Source: Flavobacteriales bacterium UBA1993
Lineage (GTDB): Bacteria > Bacteroidota > Bacteroidia > Flavobacteriales_G > Salibacteraceae
DNA: 64,000 bases
Assembly: GCA_002336485.1 (NCBI GenBank)
Contig: DDCZ01000078.1
Location: forward strand, 33,976-97,975
Reading direction: 5' to 3'
The position numbers were made by a program, and so were the translations under genes. Position 1 is the first letter of the stretch. Each line of letters begins with the position of its first letter. The notes under the pieces are model-generated. The model saw nothing but the letters and a program-made list of their open reading frames with translations. It was not told the DNA's origin and did not search any database. This document shows, in pieces, positions 51,424-59,702 of the stretch.

Positions 51424-52638
51424 CTATCCTTTTAGGTTATCCAACTTAAGAGAGTGGCCCATTTTATCCTTTTTTGTTTGGAGGTATTTGTGGTTGTGTG
51501 GATTGCTTTCAGACTCTACAGAAATTACCTCAACGATTTCTAATCCGTATCCAATGAGTCCGGTCCGTTTTTTCGGATTGTTACTCATAAGCTTCATTTT
51601 TCGCACACCTAAGTCGTTCAAAATTTGAGCTCCAACGCCATAGTCGCGTTCGTCCATTTTAAAGCCAAGTTCTAGGTTAGCTTCGACCGTATCCATGCCT
51701 TCTTCTTGAAGCTTGTATGCCTTTAGCTTATTTATTAGTCCGATGCCTCTGCCTTCTTGTTGCATATATACCAAAACACCCTTTCCTTCCTTCTCGATCT
51801 TTTGCATGGCCTCGTGTAATTGTGTGCCACAGTCACATCGATAGCTTCCAAAAATATCTCCAGTAACACAAGATGAATGCACACGAACAAGAATCGGTTC
51901 ATCTTCGGACCAAGTTCCCTTGGTCAAAGCTAAGTGCTCTTCTCCTGTTGTTGTTTGTCGATAAGCGTGCATTTTGAATGTTCCCCATTGAGTAGGGAGG
52001 TCTACCGCAACTTCTTTTTCAATCAATCGCTCATGCTTCATTCTGTAAGCGACAAGATCTTCGATCGAAATTATCTTGAGGTCAAAACGCTTCGCAATTT
52101 CCTTTAGTTGTGGCATGCGGGCCATCGAGCCATCCTCATTCATTATCTCTACAAGCACTCCCGCGGCGCTTAAGCCGGCCAATCGCGCAAGGTCAATAGT
52201 GGCTTCCGTGTGCCCTGTTCTTCTTAGCACACCACCGCGTTTGGCACGTAAGGGGAAAATGTGGCCTGGTTTACCTAAATCCGATGGTTTGGTGTTTGGA
52301 TCAATCAACGCTTTTATTGTCTCGGCACGGTCGCTCGCTGAAATACCCGTGGTTACAGCTTTTCCAATCAAATCGACAGAAACGGTAAACGGCGTTTCGT
52401 GCAGTGCAGTATTGTCTTGAACCATAAGTTCAAGGCCCAACTCATCGCACCTATCTTCCACAAGCGAGGTGCAAATGAGCCCTCGGCCATGTGTTGCCAT
52501 GAAGTTGATTATTTCTGGGCTAATGTGATCTGCAGAGGCGATAAAGTCTCCTTCATTCTCTCGGTCTTCATCATCAACGACGATGATAACCTTACCATCT
52601 TTAAAATCTTCGATAGCCTCTTCTATACTGTTCAGCAT
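51424..52638 (-). CDS. ribBA: Bifunctional 3,4-dihydroxy-2-butanone-4-phosphate synthase/GTP cyclohydrolase II
   Basis: A 404-residue riboflavin enzyme. The RibB half (1-200) has VVDDEDRENEGDFI and the HTEATIDLARLAG motif; the RibA half (205-404) has the zinc-binding HSSCVTGDIFGSYRCDCGTQL and the GTP-binding QEGRGIGLINKLKAYKLQE, and ends LMSNNPKKRTGLIGYGLEI. Together they make the two precursors of riboflavin. Fusion and length are normal. A TAGATTTG box lies 16 bases before the ATG. No FMN riboswitch is visible in the short upstream gap. Confidence 0.97.
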   Translation of the reverse strand: MLNSIEEAIEDFKDGKVIIVVDDEDRENEGDFIASADHISPEIINFMATHGRGLICTSLVEDRCDELGLELMVQDNTALHETPFTVSVDLIGKAVTTGISASDRAETIKALIDPNTKPSDLGKPGHIFPLRAKRGGVLRRTGHTEATIDLARLAGLSAAGVLVEIMNEDGSMARMPQLKEIAKRFDLKIISIEDLVAYRMKHERLIEKEVAVDLPTQWGTFKMHAYRQTTTGEEHLALTKGTWSEDEPILVRVHSSCVTGDIFGSYRCDCGTQLHEAMQKIEKEGKGVLVYMQQEGRGIGLINKLKAYKLQEEGMDTVEANLELGFKMDERDYGVGAQILNDLGVRKMKLMSNNPKKRTGLIGYGLEIVEVISVESESNPHNHKYLQTKKDKMGHSLKLDNLKG

Positions 52639-52654
52639 TGTTTGAAATTTGTGG

Positions 52655-52662
52655 CAAATCTA
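52655..52662 (-). promoter_or_regulatory. Candidate -7 box for ribBA
   Basis: TAGATTTG on the minus strand, a perfect TAnnTTTG, 16 bases before the ATG. No TTG is found at the standard -33 distance. Confidence 0.45.
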
Positions 52663-52833
52663 CCAAAGCGCCAAGGATTAAACCCGAATCCTGGCATTTT
52701 GTTGAACACACACTTTGAACAAACGATGTTGAATTTTTTACTAAGCGGAATTTTTGTCTTGTGAAATGTAAGTATTTGTGAATGAATCGGTTATAATGTC
52801 ATGGTGCTGGAGAATTATCGGAAATAAAGTCAG

Positions 52834-52861
52834 GTAAGTTGACTTGGAATGTAAGTTGACT
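52834..52861 (+). repeat. Tandem 11-base direct repeat upstream of hsp20
   Basis: GTAAGTTGACT occurs at 52834-52844 and again at 52851-52861, 17 bases apart. It lies in the 244-base gap between ribBA and hsp20, 21 bases before the hsp20 ATG. The first copy supplies a TTG that is 19 bases from a TA at 52861, so the repeats would overlap the promoter. This could be an operator of a stress regulator. Confidence 0.6.
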
Positions 52862-52882
52862 ACTCAGTGAAAACTTTTAATT

Positions 52883-53314
52883 ATGAAAACATTAGTAAGA
52901 CGACATAGACCAATTTGGAACGAATTTCCCTTATCCTTTGACGGACTTTTAAACGACATGAGACCTGCTGGATCAGATTCTTCCGTTCCGGCTGTAAACA
53001 TCAAAGAGATGGATACGCAATTTGAACTGGAGTTATCCGTACCTGGATTTGATAAATCCGATTTTAATGTCCGCGTGGAGAATCAAAAACTCCTTATTTC
53101 AGCTGAATCAAAAACTGAAAATGAAAAGGAGATGGAAAACTATACAAGAAGGGAATTCGGGTATCATTCATTTCAACGCTCATTTGCGCTCCCAAAGGAG
53201 ATCATAAATGAAGAGGCGATTGATGCAAAGTATGAAGCCGGCATATTAAAGGTGATGCTTCCAAAGAGAACTGAAGTGTTGCCCAAAGAACCAAAGAACA
53301 TTGTGATAAGTTGA
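52883..53314 (+). CDS. Hsp20/alpha-crystallin family small heat shock protein
   Basis: A 143-residue ATP-independent chaperone that holds unfolding proteins. The alpha-crystallin domain runs from about 38 to 135: VNIKEMDTQFELELSVPGFDKSDFNV, RREFGYHSFQRSFALP and the final YEAGILKVMLPKR with the GILK(V/I) pattern. Length is typical. Two direct repeats precede it, no good TAnnTTTG box is seen, and a terminator follows, so it is a single-gene unit likely under stress control. Confidence 0.95.
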   Translation: MKTLVRRHRPIWNEFPLSFDGLLNDMRPAGSDSSVPAVNIKEMDTQFELELSVPGFDKSDFNVRVENQKLLISAESKTENEKEMENYTRREFGYHSFQRSFALPKEIINEEAIDAKYEAGILKVMLPKRTEVLPKEPKNIVIS

Positions 53315-53340
53315 TTTGATTTGATTGTGCGATTTGAGGG

Positions 53341-53374
53341 AAAACCCGTTTATGAGAATAGACGGGTTTTTTAT
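53341..53374 (+). terminator. Intrinsic terminator of hsp20
   Basis: AAAACCCGT (53341-53349) pairs with ACGGGTTTT, extended by TTAT/ATAG, loop GAGA, and runs into T-rich sequence. Confidence 0.85.
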
Positions 53375-53415
53375 TGTTCGGCAACCTCAATTCTACCCGT
53401 TCATCACTCTATTGA

Positions 53416-53446
53416 TTGGAATCCTCGCCACGACCTATTAGGTTTG
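53416..53446 (+). promoter_or_regulatory. Promoter of the LytS-like kinase operon, nearly leaderless
   Basis: TTG at 53416-53418, a 20-base spacer, then TAGGTTTG at 53439-53446, a perfect -7 box. The ATG at 53451 is only four bases downstream, so transcription should begin at or next to the start codon. Confidence 0.65.
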
Positions 53447-53450
53447 AGTG

Positions 53451-54578
53451 ATGTTTAAAAGAATGCCTATTCCTTTTGGTTACGTGCTAGTTACGGGTGT
53501 TGTGTTGGGCGTTGTCCTTGGCTTTAAATCGTTTATCCCTTATATGTACTGGGGCGACACGGCCGAGTATGAATGGTATCGAAGCGCGCTTCCACATGTG
53601 ATAAACTATTTGTTTTGGCCATTTCTAGTGCCCTTTATTTATTGGGCATTTGAACGATTCAGAATCGGTAAGGGTGCCATATTTAAAGATCGCGCTGGAA
53701 ATATAGGTATGAGCCTGCTCATTCCGCTTATGCACGAAGTTGCCACTACCATTATTTACTTCGTTCTTCTCAGTGCGCTTGACGTATACGCGTTCAATGA
53801 CAAGACATGGGCTGTTGTTCTTGGGGCGTTTCCGAGTGTCTACATTGGTAGGATAGTCGAATATTGGATCATCTACGGATTGTTTGCTGCGTTTGATTAT
53901 TACAAAAAGTATAAGAATAAGCAGGCCGAGATTGGCCGCATGGAGGCCAAATTGAACCGGACCAAGCTTGCCGTATTGAAGATGCAGCTACAACCGCATT
54001 TCTTATTCAATGCCCTGAATAGTATTTCAAGTTTGATGGAAGTTGACGTGAAAAAGGCCCAAACAATCACGGCTCGATTGGGTGAATTACTTCGAGGAAT
54101 TCTAGAACAAGATGAAAGGTTATTCATTCAACTTGAAGAGGATTTGAATTATGTGAAAACCTACCTCGAGATAGAGAAAATCCGATTTGAGGATAGACTT
54201 GAGGTTATCTATGAAATTGACGAAGGCGCGCTTGGTTGTGCCGTGCCAATGTTATTAATACAGCCGCTCGCAGAGAACGCCATCAAACATGGAATTGCAA
54301 AAATGGCAAGCGATGGTATTATTCGAATTGAAGTAAGGGTCGAAAACAACAGGTTGAAAATAATTGTGGAGGATAATGGACCTGAAACGGATGTTGAGAC
54401 CTCCAAGATGTTGGGAAAGGGCATCGGTTTAGCAAACATCAAATCAAGATTGAACCAGCACTTTGGCGATGATTTTGTGCTTTCAATATTGCCGGATTCA
54501 GGACACGGATTTAGAATAGAAATTGAAATTCCAAAAACAAACTACCATGAAAAGTATTCGAGCGATAATCGTCGATGA
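53451..54578 (+). CDS. LytS/YehU-type sensor histidine kinase
   Basis: A 375-residue membrane kinase. Four or five N-terminal membrane helices (to about 155) and a short coiled coil (KKYKNKQAEIGRMEAKLNRTK) precede the His_kinase domain with LQPHFLFNALNSISSL, whose His is the phospho-acceptor, and the HATPase domain with PLAENAIKHGI (N box), EDNGP and GKGIGLANIKSRL. The sensor has no periplasmic domain of size, so it probably senses through the membrane. GTG 53448 is directly followed by ATG 53451; I take the ATG. Its end overlaps the response regulator start by 32 bases. Confidence 0.92.
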   Translation: MFKRMPIPFGYVLVTGVVLGVVLGFKSFIPYMYWGDTAEYEWYRSALPHVINYLFWPFLVPFIYWAFERFRIGKGAIFKDRAGNIGMSLLIPLMHEVATTIIYFVLLSALDVYAFNDKTWAVVLGAFPSVYIGRIVEYWIIYGLFAAFDYYKKYKNKQAEIGRMEAKLNRTKLAVLKMQLQPHFLFNALNSISSLMEVDVKKAQTITARLGELLRGILEQDERLFIQLEEDLNYVKTYLEIEKIRFEDRLEVIYEIDEGALGCAVPMLLIQPLAENAIKHGIAKMASDGIIRIEVRVENNRLKIIVEDNGPETDVETSKMLGKGIGLANIKSRLNQHFGDDFVLSILPDSGHGFRIEIEIPKTNYHEKYSSDNRR

Positions 54579-55323
54579 TGAGTTTTTAGGTAGAGGGCGA
54601 ATTAAAAAACTACTGCTCGAAAACGACCAGATTCAAATTGTCGGTGAAGGGAAGAATGGCGATGATGCCATTAATCTCATTCGAGACTATAAACCTGATT
54701 TGGCCTTTTTGGATATTGAAATGCCCTTGAAGAGCGGATTACAGGTGGTGCGTCAGTTGCCCGAAAAGGATCGTCCCTTTATCGTATTTGTAACCGCTCA
54801 TGATCGATTCGCAATAAAAGCATTTGACGTAAATGCGACCGATTTTGTATTGAAACCGTTTGACGACGCTAGATTTAATAAGGCATTGAACCAAGCCGTG
54901 CACCAGATTGAGTTGCATCAACAAGGGCGGTTAAATGACCGCTTGCTCCAATTGATGGACGATTATAAATCTGAAAATCTCGCCCAGCCATTTGTCATAA
55001 ACGTAAAGGTTCGGGGAGTGGATAAGCGGGTAAATCTCTATGATGTGCACTATATTGAGGCAGATGGGAACTACCTTCGTCTTCAGCTCGAAAATGAAAG
55101 ATTCCTAGTTCGAAATACCATGCATCAGATGAATGATGAACTAGACCATAGTTGCTTTTTGCGAATTCACCGTTCGGTTATCCTCAACACAAATTACCTG
55201 CAAGGCAAGAGCTATAAGGGAAACAATGAATTTCAATTTAAAATGAGAAACGGTGAGACGTTCGTTTCCGGACGCAGCTTTAAAGAGTCTATCGACGCGT
55301 ATTTTGAGGAAATTGGAGCCTAG
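54547..55323 (+). CDS. LytTR-family response regulator
   Basis: About 258 residues from ATG 54547. A receiver domain (AIIVDDEFLGRGRIKKLL, phospho-acceptor Asp in LAFLDIEMPLKSG, and K in FVLKPF) is followed by a LytTR DNA-binding domain (VNLYDVHYIEADGNYLRLQL, FLRIHRSVILNTNYL). It is the partner of the overlapping LytS-like kinase. LytTR regulators bind imperfect direct repeats; none obvious lies in the window upstream of the operon. Confidence 0.94.
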   Translation: MKSIRAIIVDDEFLGRGRIKKLLLENDQIQIVGEGKNGDDAINLIRDYKPDLAFLDIEMPLKSGLQVVRQLPEKDRPFIVFVTAHDRFAIKAFDVNATDFVLKPFDDARFNKALNQAVHQIELHQQGRLNDRLLQLMDDYKSENLAQPFVINVKVRGVDKRVNLYDVHYIEADGNYLRLQLENERFLVRNTMHQMNDELDHSCFLRIHRSVILNTNYLQGKSYKGNNEFQFKMRNGETFVSGRSFKESIDAYFEEIGA

Positions 55324-55452
55324 CGATTAAACCCGCGAATGACCATTTATCACATTTCACCCGCAGGTGAATTTGATTCAAAATACATTAGTAACTGTAT
55401 TTTATATCTGTTCTTTTCATACTCCCTTCATTGGGAGGTTTAGTTAGGTTTA

Positions 55453-55493
55453 GGCAGAGGCAATGGATTATATCCTGCGTTTCTGCCTTTTTT
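55453..55493 (+). terminator. Terminator after the LytTR gene
   Basis: GGCAGA (55453-55458) pairs with TCTGCC (55482-55487), with an inner GGAT/ATCC helix, then a run of six T. It overlaps the last bases of the convergent gene by two. Confidence 0.65.
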
Positions 55494-56109
55494 ATTGATA
55501 GCTCCAATAGAGCTTCATGTTAAATCCCTGTCCCTCCAATTCGACTGGGTTCTCTACATTATTTCGAAAGTTAATTGCGTATTTGTTTACCAGTGGAGTG
55601 GCGGATGAGTTGCGCTGCCCAAAAAGCGAAATTTGAACTTGATCCAGTGGAATCTTGATGTTAACCGAATCCAGCACATTTCCTCGAAATGGATCGGTGT
55701 CAGTGAAAGTTCCCACTGCGTCGGAAAAGGTCACTTTGTTATTTCCGAATTCGAATCGAAACTTTGTGAAATCACTATCCCCTGTTATATCAATGTGGTC
55801 AACATAACGGGAGGCTGCCTTCACCGAAACACTGGCTTGATCGGAGTTATACGCACCGTCAGAATATGCCGTCACGGTCACATAAAAGGTGCCTTTGTTT
55901 TGAAATATATGGGGAGCCTCATCGCCAATGAAACCACCTGATCGATCACCAAAATCCCAGGTCAGAAATTCGTAGTTCTTGCTACAACTTGTCAACTTGT
56001 ATTCGCGGCCAACTTCGTAGCCATCTTCTAACTCAAGACATGCCTTTGGGTTTTGTTTGCAAGAACAAAGTCCAATAAGGCCGATGATGAAAAGGAATGT
56101 ATAGCGCAT
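55492..56109 (-). CDS. PKD-domain lipoprotein
   Basis: A 205-residue lipoprotein. The signal RYTFLFIIGLIGLCSC ends at the lipobox Cys 17. Residues about 30-100 form one PKD Ig domain (YEFLTWDFGDRSGGF, PHIFQNKGTFYVTVTAYS). The rest is a beta-rich domain without a name. Single-PKD lipoproteins in Bacteroidota are often part of surface structures. The gene follows another secreted-protein gene by three bases, so the two are co-transcribed. Confidence 0.85.
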   Translation of the reverse strand: MRYTFLFIIGLIGLCSCKQNPKACLELEDGYEVGREYKLTSCSKNYEFLTWDFGDRSGGFIGDEAPHIFQNKGTFYVTVTAYSDGAYNSDQASVSVKAASRYVDHIDITGDSDFTKFRFEFGNNKVTFSDAVGTFTDTDPFRGNVLDSVNIKIPLDQVQISLFGQRNSSATPLVNKYAINFRNNVENPVELEGQGFNMKLYWSYQ

Positions 56110-56112
56110 CTC

Positions 56113-56799
56113 TTAGAATGTGAATGTTAGTCCAACTTCTGGTCGTTGGATCTGCGGGTTCATCGAAAGTTCCATTTCCTCGAGCGTGAAGGGATTTCGT
56201 TGTTTAAAAACAGGAGGAGTCAATTTTTCAGCGTAAGGTTTTAAAAGGAAAAAACTCGCGACTCCAATAACACAGCCCGCTGATGCTGTATAGAATAGAA
56301 TGTTTCTGGATGTGTATTGATTTTGAACGTTTTGCAATGTTTGTGATTGAATCTGACCACGCTCATAGTAGAATTGGTTTTGAACCAACTCTTCATGTTT
56401 GTTGTTTCGCGATGAGTATAAAAAGGGGAGAGCAATGACTGAGACTCCCGTAATTAAGTATGGCGCCGTACGGGCAAAGAATAGTTTTCGTTTATAGTCG
56501 TCTCGTTGACTCAAATATCCCAAGTAATCTCCTGTCTTCCTTAATTCTGCGAAGTAATTGGTGGAGTCTAAATTTCCAGTTTGCATCGTGCCCAAGAAAA
56601 CGTCGTTTTTAAAAGACCAGATTTCGACCTTATGTTCTCCCTTCTCAACAGTGAAAATATTAGTCTCTGGCTGCAGTTTGTCGTCGATTTTGACTCGGTA
56701 CTTTTCACCCCCCTTTACGAAGAATCGGACTACCGTCGAGTCTTGGGCGTAAGATGTCAATGCCGTACAAAGCACCAATATTGAAAGCAATAACTTCAT
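56113..56799 (-). CDS. Hypothetical exported membrane protein with PEGA-like N-terminus
   Basis: A 228-residue protein. After a signal peptide (KLLLSILVLCTALTSYAQ) comes a PEGA-like beta segment (KYRVKIDDKLQPETNIFTVEKGEHKVEIW). Two membrane helices (about 112-130 and 172-190) flank a soluble loop with a glutamine-rich helix (QIQSQTLQNVQNQY). The C-terminus is short and proline-rich. No family is recognised. It is read together with the PKD lipoprotein downstream and probably anchors or assists it, though that is speculative. Confidence 0.78.
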   Translation of the reverse strand: MKLLLSILVLCTALTSYAQDSTVVRFFVKGGEKYRVKIDDKLQPETNIFTVEKGEHKVEIWSFKNDVFLGTMQTGNLDSTNYFAELRKTGDYLGYLSQRDDYKRKLFFARTAPYLITGVSVIALPFLYSSRNNKHEELVQNQFYYERGQIQSQTLQNVQNQYTSRNILFYTASAGCVIGVASFFLLKPYAEKLTPPVFKQRNPFTLEEMELSMNPQIQRPEVGLTFTF

Positions 56800-56884
56800 T
56801 TTATAAAACTAATGATTCGGGCTTTTCGATTTGGCCCAATTTAGAATACGAACGGTGAATCAGTTTGAAGGGTGTTCATCCAGG

Positions 56885-57430
56885 TTAAAGTGGTACGAAC
56901 CGAGTTGGGTTGAGTAGTTCTGCATATTCTGGAGGGCCACTGAAATGTTTCTTGGTGAAATCATCTAACTCATCTATAGTTTCGGCACTGAGCAGTTCTC
57001 CAATTTGGTCCATGGCCAAGTCACTTATTGCATATGGAAAGGTGCCGTCCGTTATTTGACCACCCACACATTGGGCGAATAAACTGTACTCGTTGCAGGC
57101 TGAAATTTCCTTTCCTGTGACAAGGCAGCTGTCAAATGAAATATCATACACGGACCGACGATCCCTTGTGGACTCTTTTAAATAATTTTCGATGCTGCTT
57201 AGAGATTCTGTCGACATTTTATCGCGCTCTTCAAGGGCGCAGGTTTGGCATATTGCATACTCAAATATGACTTCCGTTAATTGAAGCTTCGGAACCTTTC
57301 GAATCGCCTTTTGAATGGAATAATCAACGGATGGATCGGATAGACTGCAATCACAAATAGTGCAACGATCAAACGGAGCTTGTGTATCCGAATTGAAGAG
57401 TTCTTCGGGAATATCATTTGTTTCACGCAT
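56885..57430 (-). CDS. Hypothetical protein with paired CxxC motifs
   Basis: About 181 residues from ATG 57430, which follows GGAGG closely; a GTG 11 codons earlier is possible. Two cysteine pairs, CTICDC near residue 22 and CQTC near residue 60, are spaced like a split zinc ribbon; further cysteines occur at DSCLVTGKEISACNEY. The protein is acidic with no signal peptide, so it is cytoplasmic. No family is named. The function is unknown; zinc binding is inferred from the cysteine spacing. Confidence 0.75.
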   Translation of the reverse strand: MRETNDIPEELFNSDTQAPFDRCTICDCSLSDPSVDYSIQKAIRKVPKLQLTEVIFEYAICQTCALEERDKMSTESLSSIENYLKESTRDRRSVYDISFDSCLVTGKEISACNEYSLFAQCVGGQITDGTFPYAISDLAMDQIGELLSAETIDELDDFTKKHFSGPPEYAELLNPTRFVPL

Positions 57431-57482
57431 CCTCCAATGATAACGATATATCCCAAATTGCACCAGCTATTTTGATGAAGGA

Positions 57483-57511
57483 TTGAATCATACTTTGAAG
57501 CATTACATTCG
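57483..57511 (+). promoter_or_regulatory. Candidate promoter of the prolyl oligopeptidase gene
   Basis: TTG at 57483-57485, an 18-base spacer, then TACATTCG at 57504-57511, fitting TAnnTTYG. The leader before ATG 57530 would be about 14 bases. Confidence 0.5.
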
Positions 57512-57529
57512 CGGCAAAGCATTCAAAAA

Positions 57530-59668
57530 ATGAAACGTAAACTCGCATTTTTAGCCATCTTAGCAGTTGGCTGTCAAGAATCTAAAGAGCCCATGGAAAA
57601 AGGATTGTCTTACCCCGAATCAAGAAAGGACACGACGGTCGTAGATGATTATTTTGGGACTTCGGTTCCCGATCCATACCGTTGGTTAGAAGATGATCAG
57701 TCTGAAGAAACAGGAAAATGGGTGCAGGCCCAAAACGATGTAACTTTTGGTTTCCTCGACAAAATTCCATTCAGAAATTCCATTAAAGATCGATTGACTG
57801 AACTGTGGGATTATGAAAAATACTCGGCCCCGTCAATTAAAGGTGATTACACCTATTTCTATAAGAATGACGGGCTCCAGAATCAGTCGGTCATGTATCG
57901 ACAACTGGGCACAGAAGAACCCACGGTTTTTCTTGATCCAAACAGTTTTTCGAAGGATGGCACTACGTCTTTAGCAGGTACAAGCTTTACGAAAGATGGG
58001 AGTCTTTTGGCCTTTCAAATCTCTGAGGGTGGTTCTGATTGGCGAAAAGTGATCGTGATGGACGCTGCGTCAATGGAAATACTTGAAGACACATTAGTCG
58101 ATGTGAAATTTTCAGGTATTTCATGGAAAGGAAACGTGGGGTTCTACTATAGCAGCTACGACAAGCCGAAGGACGGAAGCGAGTTGAGTGGTTTAACTCA
58201 GTTTCATAAACTTTTCTATCACGAGCTTGGCACTAGCCAATCCGACGATGTACTTGTTTTTGGAGGCGATGAAACACCCAGAAGATATATTGGTGGTGGC
58301 GTGTCAGAAGACGGCTCTTACCTAATTATCAGTGCAGCCACATCTACAACAGGAAATGAGCTCTATATACAAGACTTAAGGAATGATGGCCCAATTGTAA
58401 ATGTGGTGGACAACTATGACAACGATCATTGGGTTATACATTCAGAAGGGGATAAGCTCTTCATTAAGACAAATCTGAATGCACCAAATGGAAAGGTGGT
58501 TATGTCTAGCATTACCGATCCCTCTCCTTCAACGTGGATTGATTTTATACCAGAAACGGAGAACGTCCTGCGCGTTGGGACAGCCGGAGGAAAGTTCTTC
58601 GCCAACTACTTAAAGGACGCAACAAGTATGGTTGTACAAATTGCTGCCGATGGTTCCATTGAACGGGAAATTGAGCTTCCTGGTGTTGGTTCCGCTGGAG
58701 GTTTTGGAGGAAAGTTGGAAGATGCGGAGTTGTATTACTCATTCACCTCATACATCTACCCACCAACCATTTTTAAATATGACATCGCCTCTGGTGAGTC
58801 TAGCGTGTACAAGCAGTCCGGTGTTCAGTTTGATCCTACTCAATTTGAGAGTAAGCAGGTTTTTTATACTTCTAAGGATGGAACGAAGGTTCCAATGATT
58901 TTGACGTATAAGAAGGGCATAGAATTGAACGGTCAAAATCCAACAATGCTTTATGGTTATGGTGGATTCAATATCAGCCTTACGCCAAGCTTTAGCACTT
59001 CTAATATCGTGCTAATGGAAAACGGGGGAGTGTTCGCCGTTGCCAACCTTCGTGGTGGCGGAGAGTACGGAGAAAAGTGGCATAGCGCTGGAACGAAGTT
59101 GAATAAGCAAAATGTATTTGATGACTTTATTGCCGCGGCCGAGTGGCTTATTGAAAACAAGTACACGAGTTCTGAGAAACTAGCTGTTGCCGGTGGTTCA
59201 AATGGAGGATTATTGGTGGGTGCTACCATCACACAAAGACCCGATTTGATGAAGGTCGCCTTTCCTGCTGTTGGTGTTTTAGACATGCTTCGATATCACA
59301 AATTCACTTCTGGTGCTGGCTGGACGTATGACTATGGTAATTCAGACGAAAACGAGGAGATGTTTAAATATTTGTTGGGATACTCACCTGTTCACAATTG
59401 TCAATCAGGAACGCATTATCCAGCCACGATGGTTACGACTGCTGATCATGATGATAGGGTAGTGCCGGCGCATTCATTCAAGTTTGCTGCGGCGCTTCAG
59501 GAGGCGCACCAAGGGACGAACCCAGTTCTAATACGTGTAGATGTTAAAGCTGGTCACGGAGCCGGTAAGCCCACTTCAATGATCATTCAAGAGCAGGCCG
59601 ATAAGTGGTCCTTTATGTTTTGGAACATGGATTTGAAACCCATCTATAAAGATCAAGAAACACACTAA
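57530..59668 (+). CDS. Prolyl oligopeptidase family serine peptidase (S9A) lipoprotein
   Basis: A 712-residue lipoprotein with lipobox AVGC (Cys 15). The S9A layout is complete: an N-terminal VDDYFGTSVPDPYRWLEDD, a seven-bladed propeller (about 80-430), and an alpha/beta hydrolase domain. The catalytic Ser is in AVAGGSNGGLLVGA, Asp in TADHDDRVVPAHSFKF and His in VDVKAGHGAGK. It cleaves after proline in short peptides; the lipid anchor places it in the periplasm or on the cell surface. A shared terminator follows. Confidence 0.95.
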   Translation: MKRKLAFLAILAVGCQESKEPMEKGLSYPESRKDTTVVDDYFGTSVPDPYRWLEDDQSEETGKWVQAQNDVTFGFLDKIPFRNSIKDRLTELWDYEKYSAPSIKGDYTYFYKNDGLQNQSVMYRQLGTEEPTVFLDPNSFSKDGTTSLAGTSFTKDGSLLAFQISEGGSDWRKVIVMDAASMEILEDTLVDVKFSGISWKGNVGFYYSSYDKPKDGSELSGLTQFHKLFYHELGTSQSDDVLVFGGDETPRRYIGGGVSEDGSYLIISAATSTTGNELYIQDLRNDGPIVNVVDNYDNDHWVIHSEGDKLFIKTNLNAPNGKVVMSSITDPSPSTWIDFIPETENVLRVGTAGGKFFANYLKDATSMVVQIAADGSIEREIELPGVGSAGGFGGKLEDAELYYSFTSYIYPPTIFKYDIASGESSVYKQSGVQFDPTQFESKQVFYTSKDGTKVPMILTYKKGIELNGQNPTMLYGYGGFNISLTPSFSTSNIVLMENGGVFAVANLRGGGEYGEKWHSAGTKLNKQNVFDDFIAAAEWLIENKYTSSEKLAVAGGSNGGLLVGATITQRPDLMKVAFPAVGVLDMLRYHKFTSGAGWTYDYGNSDENEEMFKYLLGYSPVHNCQSGTHYPATMVTTADHDDRVVPAHSFKFAAALQEAHQGTNPVLIRVDVKAGHGAGKPTSMIIQEQADKWSFMFWNMDLKPIYKDQETH

Positions 59669-59702
59669 AAAAAAGCCTCTGAATTTCAGAGGCTTTTTTT
59701 TA
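59669..59702 (+). terminator. Bidirectional terminator
   Basis: AAAAGCCTCTGAA (59671-59683) and TTCAGAGGCTTTT (59685-59697) form a near-perfect hairpin with A and T tracts on either side. It ends both the peptidase and the convergent DUF4476 gene. Confidence 0.9.

Noticed and set aside
52639..52882. An FMN riboswitch upstream of ribBA
   Set aside because: The gap is short, a -7 box sits 16 bases before the ATG, and no conserved RFN-type stems could be drawn.
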